The notes under the pieces were generated by a model. That model saw nothing but the letters and a program-made list of their open reading frames with translations, had not been told where the DNA came from and ran no database searches. The position numbers and the translations under genes are program-made. 16,517 bases of DNA from Bryobacterales bacterium (GTDB taxonomy: Bacteria; Acidobacteriota; Terriglobia; Bryobacterales; Bryobacteraceae), in contig DOZZ01000199.1 in NCBI GenBank assembly GCA_003517725.1, positions 1 through 16,517 of the forward strand, in the 5' to 3' direction. Positions 1 to 8,092 of the stretch are shown piece after piece (the stretch's first letter is position 1; the number at the start of each line of letters is the position of its first letter).

Positions 1-146
1 GGGCTGCTGCATAGCCGGATTTAGGCCGCAGCCGCGTTTTTGAGTGACTGCGCGATATCAAGTGTGTTTCAGGGGCAACACCGTTTCACGCGAAAACCAC
101 GGGTAAATCGGGCCCGAACTGCACGGGTTTACGATTGCACGGGAAT

Positions 147-177
147 TTGTCACGTTCCAGCGGCTTGGGGGTACAAT
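147..177 (+). promoter_or_regulatory. Candidate sigma70-type promoter of the GWxTD gene
   Basis: A TTGTCA box at 147-152 (5 of 6 to TTGACA) and a TACAAT box at 172-177 (5 of 6 to TATAAT) are separated by 19 bp. That spacing is slightly longer than the optimum. Transcription would start near 184, leaving a leader of about 34 nt. The match is by eye only. Confidence 0.45.
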
Positions 178-200
178 AAAAAGGTCTCCCATTCGCACCC

Positions 201-206
201 AGGAAG
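201..206 (+). promoter_or_regulatory. Ribosome-binding site for the GWxTD gene
   Basis: AGGAAG lies 11 nt upstream of the ATG at 218. It supports that start over internal alternatives, and the start is followed directly by a signal-peptide-like sequence. Confidence 0.55.
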
Positions 207-217
207 CGGTCGTTTTT

Positions 218-1849
218 ATGACGCATAGTCGCCTGCTCATTCTCAGCTTTTCCCTGACCTTCGCTTTATTCCAGGCCGCCGCGCAGAACGCGACGGTGGC
301 TAAGCCTCAGACCGAGAAGGAGCGCAAAAAGAAAGAAGCGCGCCTCCGGAAAGAGTTGGAAACTCCATTCAAGAAATGGCTTAACGAAGACGTCACGTAC
401 ATCATCACGGATGAGGAACGGGCCGCCTTCAAACGCCTGAACACGGACGAGGAGCGGGAGCAGTTCATCGAACAGTTCTGGCTGCGGCGCGACCCCACGC
501 CCGATACGGCGGAGAACGAGTTTAAGGAAGAGCATTACCGGCGCATTGCGTATGCCAACGAGCGCTTCGCCTCGGGCATCCCCGGCTGGAAGACGGACCG
601 CGGACGGATCTACATCACATTCGGGCCGCCGGATGAGATCGAATCGCATCCCTCGGGCGGTTCCTACGAGCGTCCTGAAGAAGAGGGCGGCGGCGAGACC
701 TCCACGTATCCTTTTGAGAAATGGCGCTATCGCTATATCGAAGACATCGGGAACGACGTCAATATTGAATTTGTGGACAAGACCATGTCGGGCGAGTACC
801 GCATGACCATGGATCCTTCGGAGAAGGACGCGCTGCTGTATGTTCCGGGAGCGGGTTTGACCATGTCGGAACAGATGGGCCTGACCTCCAAAAACGATCG
901 CTTCAATCGCACCGACGGGACGCACCTGGGGACGCCCATTGGGATGGAATCCGAGAGCATGAACGAGTTCGAGCGGCTGGAGAAGTTCACCAAGCTGCAG
1001 AAACCGCCGGCGGCCAAGTTCAAGGATCTGGAAGCGCTGGTCAGCACGCGCGTCACGTTCAATGTGCTGCCGATGCGGGTCAGGACCGACTTCATCCGGG
1101 TAACCAACTCCTCGGTGCTGATGAAGGTCACGATGCAGTTCGAGAACAAAGACCTGCAGTTCCAGTTGAAGGACGGCGTGCAGAAGGCGGTCGTCAATAT
1201 TTATGGGCGCGTGACGACCATGTCGCGCCGCGTGGTGAACACGTTTGAGCACACCGTGGATGTGTCGGCTCCGCCGCAGATGTTGAAAGACTTCGCGGGC
1301 CACAACTCGATCTACGAAGAGACCATTCCGCTGCCGCCTGGCACCTACCGCCTGAACGTGGTGGCCAAGGACGTGATTGCCGGGACCATTAATAACGATG
1401 AGCGCGCCGTGACGGTGCCGCACTTCGACGATGACAAACTGGCGTCGAGCAGCCTGATTCTGGCCGATGTGATGGAGAAGGTGCCGACGCGGAGCATCGG
1501 GTCGGGGCAGTTCGTGGTGGGCACAACCAAGGTACGGCCGCGCGTGAGCGAGAGCTTTTCGCGGGACGAGAAGATGGGCATCTATTTACAGCTCTATAAC
1601 TTCGGGCCGGACGAGAAGAGCGCGAAACCGAATGGGCAAATCGAGTACGAAGTGGTGAAGAACGGCAGCAATGAAAAGGTGCTGAATTTCACCGAAGACG
1701 TGAACCAGGGTTCGGCCAATCAGGTGACGGTGGAGAAGTTGCTGCCGTTGAAGGAAATGGCGCCGGGCCAGTACACCCTGAAGTTGAAAGTGCTGGATAA
1801 GAATCGGAATCAGACGCTGACTCCGACGACTAAATTCACGGTAACCTAG
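218..1849 (+). CDS. GWxTD domain-containing secreted protein
   Basis: This is a 543-residue exported protein of the GWxTD-domain family, which is common in Acidobacteriota and Bacteroidota and has no established biochemical role. The N-terminus is a signal peptide: a short basic start, a hydrophobic stretch, then an AAAQNA-type cleavage region near residue 22. A highly charged Lys/Glu segment (about 30-50) follows. The naming motif is G123-W124-K125-T126-D127, followed by an RGRIYITFGPPDE stretch typical of the domain. The C-terminal third (about 400-543) is beta-rich and ends in an Ig-like segment. The ATG at 218 is supported by an AGGAAG site and a promoter-like pair upstream. The next gene begins 52 bp downstream on the same strand and also encodes an envelope protein. 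The family assignment is firm; function is unknown, probably in the periplasm or attached to the envelope. Confidence 0.9.
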   Translation: MTHSRLLILSFSLTFALFQAAAQNATVAKPQTEKERKKKEARLRKELETPFKKWLNEDVTYIITDEERAAFKRLNTDEEREQFIEQFWLRRDPTPDTAENEFKEEHYRRIAYANERFASGIPGWKTDRGRIYITFGPPDEIESHPSGGSYERPEEEGGGETSTYPFEKWRYRYIEDIGNDVNIEFVDKTMSGEYRMTMDPSEKDALLYVPGAGLTMSEQMGLTSKNDRFNRTDGTHLGTPIGMESESMNEFERLEKFTKLQKPPAAKFKDLEALVSTRVTFNVLPMRVRTDFIRVTNSSVLMKVTMQFENKDLQFQLKDGVQKAVVNIYGRVTTMSRRVVNTFEHTVDVSAPPQMLKDFAGHNSIYEETIPLPPGTYRLNVVAKDVIAGTINNDERAVTVPHFDDDKLASSSLILADVMEKVPTRSIGSGQFVVGTTKVRPRVSESFSRDEKMGIYLQLYNFGPDEKSAKPNGQIEYEVVKNGSNEKVLNFTEDVNQGSANQVTVEKLLPLKEMAPGQYTLKLKVLDKNRNQTLTPTTKFTVT

Positions 1850-1874
1850 ATTCGGGATATTCTGTAAGAGATAA

Positions 1875-1892
1875 CGCGCTCGCTGGAGCGCG
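1875..1892. other. Stem-loop between GWxTD gene and barrel gene
   Basis: CGCGCTC (1875-1881) and GAGCGCG (1886-1892) form a perfect 7-bp stem around a GCTG loop. It sits 25 nt after the GWxTD stop and 9 nt before the GTG at 1902. No T-tract follows, so it is not a canonical intrinsic terminator. It could attenuate transcription or mask the poor ribosome-binding region of the next gene. Confidence 0.4.
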
Positions 1893-1901
1893 AGCCGAAC
1901 A

Positions 1902-3734
1902 GTGCAGACAGAGGCACGCAGGATTCGCTGGTGTTTCGCGGCTGCCCGAAGGGGCGCCGGGAGTAACTTAGCGGCGGTGTGTCTGGCATCCCTGATCAGC
2001 CTGACGCCGGCGGCCGCGGTGACCTCGGCGCGGCTCTCCGGAAACCTGGGCGGCGTGGTCACCGACGTGGCCGGGAAGCCGCAGATGGGCGCCGCGGTAA
2101 TGCTCTTCAACCGGCAGTCGCGGCCCATCCAGCGAGCGCTTACCGACGACCGCGGCTCCTTCGGCTTCGGTGCATTGCCTCCCGATTCTTATTCCGTGCG
2201 CGTTTCTTTGGCGCGCTATTTGCCGGCGTTTCGCGACCACATCGACGTGCGGCCCGGCGTCAACAGTTTTCTGGACGTCAGCCTGTCTTCGCTGTTCAGT
2301 TCAATCCAACTGGTGCCGATGTCGAATATGCCGGCGGCTTTGATGAGCGACGACTGGAAGTGGGCTTTGCGCACCTCCAGCTCGAGCCGGCCCATCACGC
2401 GCATTTTGCCGGTTGGATCTCTGGGTGGACCGGGTACGCAACACAGCGCGGCGGCTTTATTCCACGAGACGCGCGGCCTGGTGAATATTTCAGGCGGCGA
2501 CAGCGGATCGGCCGCCACGGGCGAGACCGATCTGGGCACCACGTTCGCGCTGGCAACCTCCTTCGCGGGTAACAACCGATTGCAGATCGCGGGCAACATG
2601 GGCTACCAGCGATCGGCCTCCGTGCCTTCGGCGGCATTGCGCGCCAGCTTCAGCCGGGAGATCGGCGAGGCGTCGCCGGAAGTTACGTTGATCATGCGCC
2701 AGTTGTACCTGCCGGGGCACTGGGGCACCGACTCGGGATCGGATCGCGATAGTTCCGTACCGCCGCTGCGGACCCTGGCGATGGCGTTTTCGGATAAAGC
2801 GCATCTGTCGGACTCGCTATCGCTTGAGTATGGCTTCGAGGCGGATTCGGTCTCGTTTATCGATCACATCCATTACTTCAGCCCCTATGCGCGCCTGCAG
2901 TACGCGCTGCCCAAGGGGAACTTTTATGTCAGCTACACGTCGGGCAATGCGCGTCCGGAGTTGGGCGTGCGCGCCGATGACGAGAATGCCGAACTGGTGC
3001 GCGACATGCGCACGCTGGCCATGGTGCCGCGCGTCACGCTGCAGCAGGGCCGGGTGAAGGTGCAGCGCGGCGAGAGCTACGAAATCGGCCTGAGCGAACC
3101 GCTGGGCAAGTCGCGCGAGTTGCGGCTTTCGGCGTATCGCGAGTCGGTGTCGAACGCGGCGCTCAACATCGCGGGCGCGACGGGCGAGTTCATGGGCGAC
3201 GTGCTGCCGGACTTTTTCTCTAGCGCGGCGCTGTTCAATGCCGGCGACTACCATTCGATGGGCTACACGGTGGCGTTGACGCAGGAGCTGGGGCAGAATT
3301 TCGCGATCAGCGGGATGTACGGCTCGGTGGGCGTGTTGACGGCCAAAAGCACGACACTGGTGGAAGCCACGGCCGACGATCTGCGGCGCCTGATTGACGC
3401 TCAGCGGCGCGGCGCGCTGACGGTGCAGGGTTCGGGAACGATGAAAGGCTCGGGCACGCATTTCGTGGCCAGCTACCAGTGGCTGGACTCGCGCGCGGCG
3501 ACCCCGGCGCAACTCTATTCCACGGAGAGCGTGCGTCCGGAGCCGGGCATGGACCTGCTGATCCGCCAGCCGATGCCATCGCTGCCGGGGCTGCCGGCGC
3601 ATTGGCAGCTGACCGCCGAAGTACGTAATCTGCTGGCGCAGGGCTATCTGCCGATCGCGTTGCCAGACGGACGGCGCCTGGTTTTGGTCAACAATCCGCG
3701 CAGCCTGCGCGGGGGACTGAGCTTCTCGTTCTAA
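1902..3734 (+). CDS. Carboxypeptidase-regulatory-like domain / outer-membrane beta-barrel protein
   Basis: This 610-residue protein is predicted to insert in the outer membrane. The N-terminus is arginine-rich, followed by a hydrophobic segment (about 22-39) ending in an Ala-rich cleavage region. Residues about 45-130 form a carboxypeptidase-regulatory-like (CarboxypepD_reg) domain: GVVTDVAGKPQMGAAV, then a DDRGSFGFGALPPDSYSVRV stretch. The remainder is rich in alternating amphipathic strands and ends in LSFSF. A C-terminal aromatic residue of this kind is typical of BAM-assembled barrels. The overall style resembles Acidobacteriota TonB-dependent-receptor-like proteins, but no plug domain is evident and the chain is much shorter than the usual 1000 or so residues. 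The start is uncertain: the GTG at 1902 lacks a clear Shine-Dalgarno site, and a GTG at 1977 would give a shorter signal peptide. Substrate is unknown. Confidence 0.75.
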   Translation: MQTEARRIRWCFAAARRGAGSNLAAVCLASLISLTPAAAVTSARLSGNLGGVVTDVAGKPQMGAAVMLFNRQSRPIQRALTDDRGSFGFGALPPDSYSVRVSLARYLPAFRDHIDVRPGVNSFLDVSLSSLFSSIQLVPMSNMPAALMSDDWKWALRTSSSSRPITRILPVGSLGGPGTQHSAAALFHETRGLVNISGGDSGSAATGETDLGTTFALATSFAGNNRLQIAGNMGYQRSASVPSAALRASFSREIGEASPEVTLIMRQLYLPGHWGTDSGSDRDSSVPPLRTLAMAFSDKAHLSDSLSLEYGFEADSVSFIDHIHYFSPYARLQYALPKGNFYVSYTSGNARPELGVRADDENAELVRDMRTLAMVPRVTLQQGRVKVQRGESYEIGLSEPLGKSRELRLSAYRESVSNAALNIAGATGEFMGDVLPDFFSSAALFNAGDYHSMGYTVALTQELGQNFAISGMYGSVGVLTAKSTTLVEATADDLRRLIDAQRRGALTVQGSGTMKGSGTHFVASYQWLDSRAATPAQLYSTESVRPEPGMDLLIRQPMPSLPGLPAHWQLTAEVRNLLAQGYLPIALPDGRRLVLVNNPRSLRGGLSFSF

Positions 3735-3744
3735 CGCCGGCCGC

Positions 3745-5493
3745 ATGCGACTGACGCTGGTTTTGGCGGCCGCCACCCTGCTGGCGGGCTGCACGCCGAA
3801 ACCGAAGGCGGAGTTGGCTCCGCTGCTGGAAGAATTCATCTACACCACTTTGTCGTTCTCGCCCTCGGCCGCCACCGGGCAGGGCTATCACGTACACCAC
3901 GGCCGCAAGCTCGACGACGAGTTGGACGATTTCTCGTTCCCGGCGCTGCAGCGGCAGATGAAGTTCTATGCGGACTTCCACAAGCGCCTGGAGCAGATCG
4001 ATCGCACGCGGCTATCGAGCGAAGATCGCGCCGATCTGGACATTATCGAAGGCCAGATCGCGCTGGCATTGTTCGATCTGGGGCTGATCCACAGCCCGCA
4101 GCACAACCCCACCGTGTACGTGGAGGCGCTGGGCAACGCGCTGTTCAACCCTTATGTGCTGGAATACGCGCCGCCTGCCGAGCGTTTTCGTTCGATTATC
4201 GCGAGGCTACGGCAGGTGCCGCATTACGTCGATGTCGCGCATGGGTCATTGCGTGCGGTTCCGCCGGCGTGGATGGACGTGGCGGTTGAAGAGAACGACG
4301 GCAATATCGCGCTGATCGATGGCGCCTTGCGCGGGGCCGCGCCGGCCGAGCTGAAGACCGAATATGACGAGGCGGCGGCGCCGGCGCTGGATGCCTTGCG
4401 CGCCTTCAACCGCTTCCTGAAAAGTGAACTGCCCAAGCGGCAGATCGGCCATCTGCCCAGCTGGCGCCTGGGGGCCGAGCATTACCGCATGAAGTTTCGA
4501 TTCGCGCTGGGCACCGACCGCACGCCGGAAGATGTGCTGCGGCAGGCTCGGGCGGATCTGGAGACGGTGCGTGTGCGGATGCGCGGGATCGCGATGCCGC
4601 TGCATGCGCAGTGGTATCCCACGCATGGCGAAACGGACGCCGAAACGGTGATTCGCGAAGTGCTGCAGCGCATCAGCGACAAGCGTTCCACGCCCGCTTC
4701 GTATCTGGAGGACGCGCGCCACGATCTTGAAGAAGCGCGGCAGTTCGTGACCGCGAAGAACCTGCTGACGCTTCCAAGCAACGCCAATTTGAAGGTGATT
4801 CCGACGCCCGAGTTCGTGCGGGGCGTGTATTCGGTGGGCGGCTTCAATCCGGCGCCGCCGCTTGAGCCGCGCTTAGGCGCGTTCTACTGGGTGACGCCGA
4901 TACCGCCGGACTGGCCGGCGGCGCGCGTGGAATCGAAGCTGCGGGAGTACAACTTTTACAAATTGAAGCTGCTGACCATGCACGAGGCGGTGCCGGGGCA
5001 TTATGTGCAGGGCGAGTTCGCCAATGCCGTGCAACCCAGCAGCCGGCGGGTGCTGCGGGCCGTTTACGGCAACACGCCGTACGTGGAGGGCTGGGCCGAA
5101 TACGCCACGCAGATGATGCTCGATGAAGGGCTGCTGGACCACTCGCCGGAATTGCGGCTGACGTTTCTGAAGGAGGAGCTGCGCGTGATTGCTAACGCCA
5201 TCATCGATATTCGTCTGCAGATGGACCAGATGAGCGAGGCCGAGGTGGCGCCGTTTTTAGAGAGCAAGACTTTTCAGGAACACGAAGAGGCGACGCAAAA
5301 GCTGCGGCGGGCGCAGCTGACTTCGGCCCAGCTGCCGGCATATCTGGTGGGATGGCGCGACTGGATGCGGGTGCGTGGGGAATACCGTGCGCGAAAGGGC
5401 GCGGGGTATCGGCTGCACGACTTTAACGATGCCGCGCTGCGGGAAGGCGCCGTGCCGCTGCCCGTGCTGGGGCGGCTGCTGGCGGGGCAATAG
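3745..5493 (+). CDS. DUF885 family lipoprotein, putative metallopeptidase
   Basis: This is a 582-residue protein of the DUF885 family, whose members look like zinc peptidases but are mostly uncharacterised. A lipoprotein signal is clear: a hydrophobic run ends in LAGC with Cys16 as the lipidation site, so it is anchored in the envelope facing the periplasm. The signature H413-E414-AVPG-H419 supplies a metal-binding HExxxGH-type motif. Downstream, VEGWAEYA contributes Glu448 and Glu452, which are conserved in the family and probably catalytic or metal-binding. The length is usual for the family. The ATG lies 10 nt after the barrel gene's stop, so the two are probably cotranscribed, although no strong Shine-Dalgarno site is seen. 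The stop codon lies at the left edge of a REP-like repeat. Peptidase activity is inferred from the motifs. Confidence 0.88.
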   Translation: MRLTLVLAAATLLAGCTPKPKAELAPLLEEFIYTTLSFSPSAATGQGYHVHHGRKLDDELDDFSFPALQRQMKFYADFHKRLEQIDRTRLSSEDRADLDIIEGQIALALFDLGLIHSPQHNPTVYVEALGNALFNPYVLEYAPPAERFRSIIARLRQVPHYVDVAHGSLRAVPPAWMDVAVEENDGNIALIDGALRGAAPAELKTEYDEAAAPALDALRAFNRFLKSELPKRQIGHLPSWRLGAEHYRMKFRFALGTDRTPEDVLRQARADLETVRVRMRGIAMPLHAQWYPTHGETDAETVIREVLQRISDKRSTPASYLEDARHDLEEARQFVTAKNLLTLPSNANLKVIPTPEFVRGVYSVGGFNPAPPLEPRLGAFYWVTPIPPDWPAARVESKLREYNFYKLKLLTMHEAVPGHYVQGEFANAVQPSSRRVLRAVYGNTPYVEGWAEYATQMMLDEGLLDHSPELRLTFLKEELRVIANAIIDIRLQMDQMSEAEVAPFLESKTFQEHEEATQKLRRAQLTSAQLPAYLVGWRDWMRVRGEYRARKGAGYRLHDFNDAALREGAVPLPVLGRLLAGQ

Positions 5494-5620
5494 TGGGGCA
5501 GGTTTCAACCTGCAGAGGGCTTCAACCGTGGCTTCAGCCCGCCGCATTGCGCGCATTTCGCCAATTCAACGAATCCGGCGAGGCCGGCTAAAGCCAGCCG
5601 CAGGCTGAAGCCTACACTAC
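5491..5620. repeat. REP-like palindromic repeat element
   Basis: Several imperfect 16-nt hairpin units of similar sequence are packed in 130 bp. GCAGGTTTCAACCTGC lies at 5498-5513, a related GGCTTCAGCC unit around 5528-5542, GCCGGCTAAAGCCAGC at 5583-5598, and GCAGGCTGAAGCCTAC at 5600-5615. The last, read on the minus strand, matches the first at 13 of 16 positions, so the element has inverted ends (TAGTG... on the left, CACTA at 5614-5618 on the right). This is the architecture of REP/BIME elements. No transposase is present. The left edge coincides with the DUF885 stop codon. Confidence 0.7.
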
Positions 5621-5633
5621 ATGAGGCGCGTCT

Positions 5634-5639
5634 TATACT
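5634..5639 (+). promoter_or_regulatory. Candidate -10 box of the lepB operon
   Basis: TATACT (5 of 6 to TATAAT) ends 7 nt before the lepB ATG. No good -35 box is seen at the expected distance, where the REP-like element lies. If the box is real, transcription would start at or next to the ATG, giving a leaderless mRNA. That would agree with the lack of a Shine-Dalgarno site. Confidence 0.35.
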
Positions 5640-5646
5640 TTGAGCC

Positions 5647-6189
5647 ATGGATGATTTGAAAGACTCGGCCCATTCAGGCTGGCTGCACTCGGCGGCGCTG
5701 CTGCGCGACATCATCGTGGCGTTGTTTCTGGCCATCGTGCTGATTGTGTTTCTGTACCAGCCGGTGCGCGTCGAGGGTACCAGCATGATGCCGGCGCTGA
5801 CGGACCAGGAACGCATCTTCATTAATAAATTCACTTACAAGTTCAATTCCATCGAGCGTGGCGATACGGTGGTGTTCTGGTATCCGCTGGACCACAGTAA
5901 GGTTTACATCAAGCGCGTCATCGGGCTGCCCGGAGACGTGGTGCAGATCGATGCGGGCGAAGTGCAGGTGAACGGGCGCGTGCTGGACGAGCCGTATGTG
6001 CCGGACGAATACCGCGACCGCACCTCGCTCAGCCCGGTGAAAGTGGAGCCTAATCATTACTTCGTGATGGGCGACCACCGCAGCTCGTCGAACGACAGCC
6101 GCTCGTGGGGCACGGTGGACCGGCACTACATCTACGGCAAGGCCGTTTTCGTATATTGGCCAGTGGACAAGATGGGCACCGTGCATTAA
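5647..6189 (+). CDS. lepB: Signal peptidase I
   Basis: This 180-residue type I signal peptidase removes signal peptides from exported pre-proteins on the outer face of the cytoplasmic membrane. A single N-terminal transmembrane helix spans about residues 20-37. It is followed by the catalytic-serine box EGTSMMPAL with Ser46, and by the lysine box YIKRVIGLPGD with the general base Lys89. Box E is GDHRSSSNDSRSWG, residues 142-155. All essential residues are present, and the length fits the short single-anchor form seen in many non-enteric bacteria. The stop codon TAA directly abuts the ATG of the metal permease gene, so the two are almost certainly cotranscribed. No functional link between them is known. 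No clear Shine-Dalgarno site precedes the ATG. Confidence 0.95.
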   Translation: MDDLKDSAHSGWLHSAALLRDIIVALFLAIVLIVFLYQPVRVEGTSMMPALTDQERIFINKFTYKFNSIERGDTVVFWYPLDHSKVYIKRVIGLPGDVVQIDAGEVQVNGRVLDEPYVPDEYRDRTSLSPVKVEPNHYFVMGDHRSSSNDSRSWGTVDRHYIYGKAVFVYWPVDKMGTVH

Positions 6190-8091
6190 ATGCACATACC
6201 GGACGGATACTTGAGTCCTTCCACGTGCGCGACGCTACTGGCGGCCGCGACGCCGTTCTGGTACGTTGCGCTGCGGCGGGTGAAGCAAACTTTGCACACC
6301 GCGACGGTACCGCTGCTGTCGGTGTTCGCGGCGTTCTCGTTTGTCGTGATGATGTTCAACCTGCCGCTGCCGGGCGGCACTACGGGCCACGCGGTGGGCA
6401 TGGGCGTGGCGGCCATCGTGGTGGGGCCATGGGCCGCTATCGTGGCGATCTCGTCGGCGTTGGTGATGCAGGCCGTCTTTTTCGGCGACGGGGGCATCAC
6501 CGCCATCGGCGCCAACTGCTTCAATATGGCCATCGCGGGATCGCTGACCGCCTACGGGGTGTACCGGCTGGTGTCGCGGCGCGCTCCGATTGGAGCGGCG
6601 CGGCGGGTTTATGCGGCGGGTCTGGCCGGGTATGCGGGCATTAACATCGCGGCGCTGCTGGCGGCCATCGAATTTGGCGTGCAGCCGCTGTGGTTTCGCG
6701 ATGCCGCCGGCGCGCCACTCTATGCGCCGTATCCGCTGAGCATTTCTATACCGGCGATGATGGCCGGGCACTTGAGCCTGGCGGGGTTGGCGGAACTGGT
6801 GATTTCGGTGGGCGTGGTGGCGTATTTGCAGAGGGCCGATCCGGCGCTGTTGCGCACCACCGCGCCGGACGCACCGGACCGAGACCGCATGCTGTCGGCC
6901 GAGAACGGCATGGACCTGCGCCGATTATGGGCCGCGCTGGCGCTGCTGTTGATGCTGACGCCGCTCGGGATGCTGGCGGCGGGCAGCGCGTGGGGCGAGT
7001 GGGCCGCTCGGGATTTCAATAATCCGGAGGCTCGGCGGCAGATGGCCGCGGCGTCGGGGCAGCACGCTCCGCCCCAGCGGCCGCCGCAGGAGATGCAACG
7101 TTTATCCGGCGTGTGGACCGCGCCCCTGCCAGGCTATGCGCCTCCGTTTTTGCGCAGCGCGGGTTTCGGATATTTGCTGTCCGGCATGCTAGGAGCGGGG
7201 GTGTTGATGCTGTGCGGTCTGGCGGGGCAACGGATTTTGGCGGGGCGGCCGGCGCGGCCCGCGCCCGCAAGCCCGCGGCGCGCCAGTTACATCACGCGCA
7301 CTGCCGCGGGCTTTGCGCGGGCCGCGCAGGAAGCGTGGTTCGCGGAAGAGACGGCGCGCCGGCCGGGGCTGCTGCAGCGCTGCGACCCGCGGGCGAAACT
7401 GGCCGGCGTGGGCGCGCTGATGCTGGCCGCCGCGGGCGTGCGGCGCCTGGACGTGCTGGCGGCCATGTTTGTGGCGGCTGTCCTGCTTGCCTGGCTGTCG
7501 GCCATTGGACCGGGCACGCTGCTGCGCCGCACGTGGCTGCCGGTGCTGGCGTTTACGGGACTGATCGCGCTGCCGGCGCTGTTTGTGGTGCCCGGCGACT
7601 TGCTGTACCGGCTTCCGGGATTGGGCTGGAGTGTTACCCAACAAGGCCTGCGGAGCGCGCTATACCTGACGCTGCGCGCCGAAACCATCGCGACACTGGC
7701 GATGCTGCTGGTGTTTTCGACGCTGTGGACCCATCTGCTGAAGGCGCTGCGAAGTTTGCGGGTGCCGGCGGTGGCGGTAGTGATTCTGGGCATGACCGAA
7801 CGCTACCTTTTCCTGCTGCTGCGGAGCGCGCAGGAGATGTTTGAGGCGCGTGAAACGCGGCTGGTGGGGGCGCTGCCGCCGGCGGACCGGCGGCGTCTGG
7901 CCGCGGCTTCGGCCGGCGTGCTGCTCGAAAAGACGCTGCAATTGAGCGGTGAAGTGCACCTGGCCATGCAGGCTCGCGGTTTTCGCGGCGAGGTGTATGT
8001 GCTGGACGAGCGCCCCATGCCCGCTGTCGCATGGCTGCCACTGGCGGCGCTGGTAACGACGGCCGCGTGCTGCTGGTGGATAGGCCGCTAG
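6190..8091 (+). CDS. cbiMQ: CbiM-N-Q fusion: ECF cobalt/nickel permease
   Basis: This 633-residue membrane protein fuses the substrate-binding and coupling subunits of an energy-coupling-factor importer for Co2+ or Ni2+. Residues 1-215 are CbiM/NikM-like. The protein begins exactly with MHIPDGYL, so Met1 and His2 can coordinate the metal, and GGTTGHAVG supplies His67, the third ligand known from NikM. Residues about 230-350 contain two transmembrane helices (about 237-255 and 315-340) around a polar Pro/Gln-rich loop; this region looks like a degenerate CbiN/PDGLE-type unit. Residues about 365-633 are CbiQ, with RCDPRAKL at its start, a MTERYLFLLL helix and an ARGF coupling motif near the end. 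The ATG directly follows the lepB stop, and cbiO starts 1 nt downstream. Separate M and Q proteins are the norm. The metal is undetermined, since no cobalamin or nickel-enzyme gene is adjacent. Confidence 0.88.
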   Translation: MHIPDGYLSPSTCATLLAAATPFWYVALRRVKQTLHTATVPLLSVFAAFSFVVMMFNLPLPGGTTGHAVGMGVAAIVVGPWAAIVAISSALVMQAVFFGDGGITAIGANCFNMAIAGSLTAYGVYRLVSRRAPIGAARRVYAAGLAGYAGINIAALLAAIEFGVQPLWFRDAAGAPLYAPYPLSISIPAMMAGHLSLAGLAELVISVGVVAYLQRADPALLRTTAPDAPDRDRMLSAENGMDLRRLWAALALLLMLTPLGMLAAGSAWGEWAARDFNNPEARRQMAAASGQHAPPQRPPQEMQRLSGVWTAPLPGYAPPFLRSAGFGYLLSGMLGAGVLMLCGLAGQRILAGRPARPAPASPRRASYITRTAAGFARAAQEAWFAEETARRPGLLQRCDPRAKLAGVGALMLAAAGVRRLDVLAAMFVAAVLLAWLSAIGPGTLLRRTWLPVLAFTGLIALPALFVVPGDLLYRLPGLGWSVTQQGLRSALYLTLRAETIATLAMLLVFSTLWTHLLKALRSLRVPAVAVVILGMTERYLFLLLRSAQEMFEARETRLVGALPPADRRRLAAASAGVLLEKTLQLSGEVHLAMQARGFRGEVYVLDERPMPAVAWLPLAALVTTAACCWWIGR

Positions 8092-8092
8092 C

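Larger units (their letters stand above)
1..217. other. Upstream non-coding region
   Basis: No convincing gene is visible in this stretch. The short open frames on both strands have no family resemblance and no good ribosome-binding site. The first bases may be the tail or the downstream region of a gene outside the window. The right half carries the promoter-like hexamers and the Shine-Dalgarno site described separately for the GWxTD gene. Confidence 0.5.

Noticed and set aside
266..1423. Minus-strand open frame of 385 residues opposite the GWxTD gene
   Set aside because: The composition is that of an antisense shadow, with no recognisable motif; the plus-strand gene has a signal peptide and the GWxTD motif.
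2817..3839. Long minus-strand open frame of 340 residues opposite the barrel gene
   Set aside because: It is Arg/His/Gln-rich low-information sequence typical of the antisense of GC-rich coding DNA, and the plus strand has clear domain content.
5494..5646. Cobalamin or nickel riboswitch upstream of the metal transporter
   Set aside because: The transporter directly follows lepB, and the gap before lepB holds only the REP-like hairpins; no B12-box or NiCo-like motif was seen.
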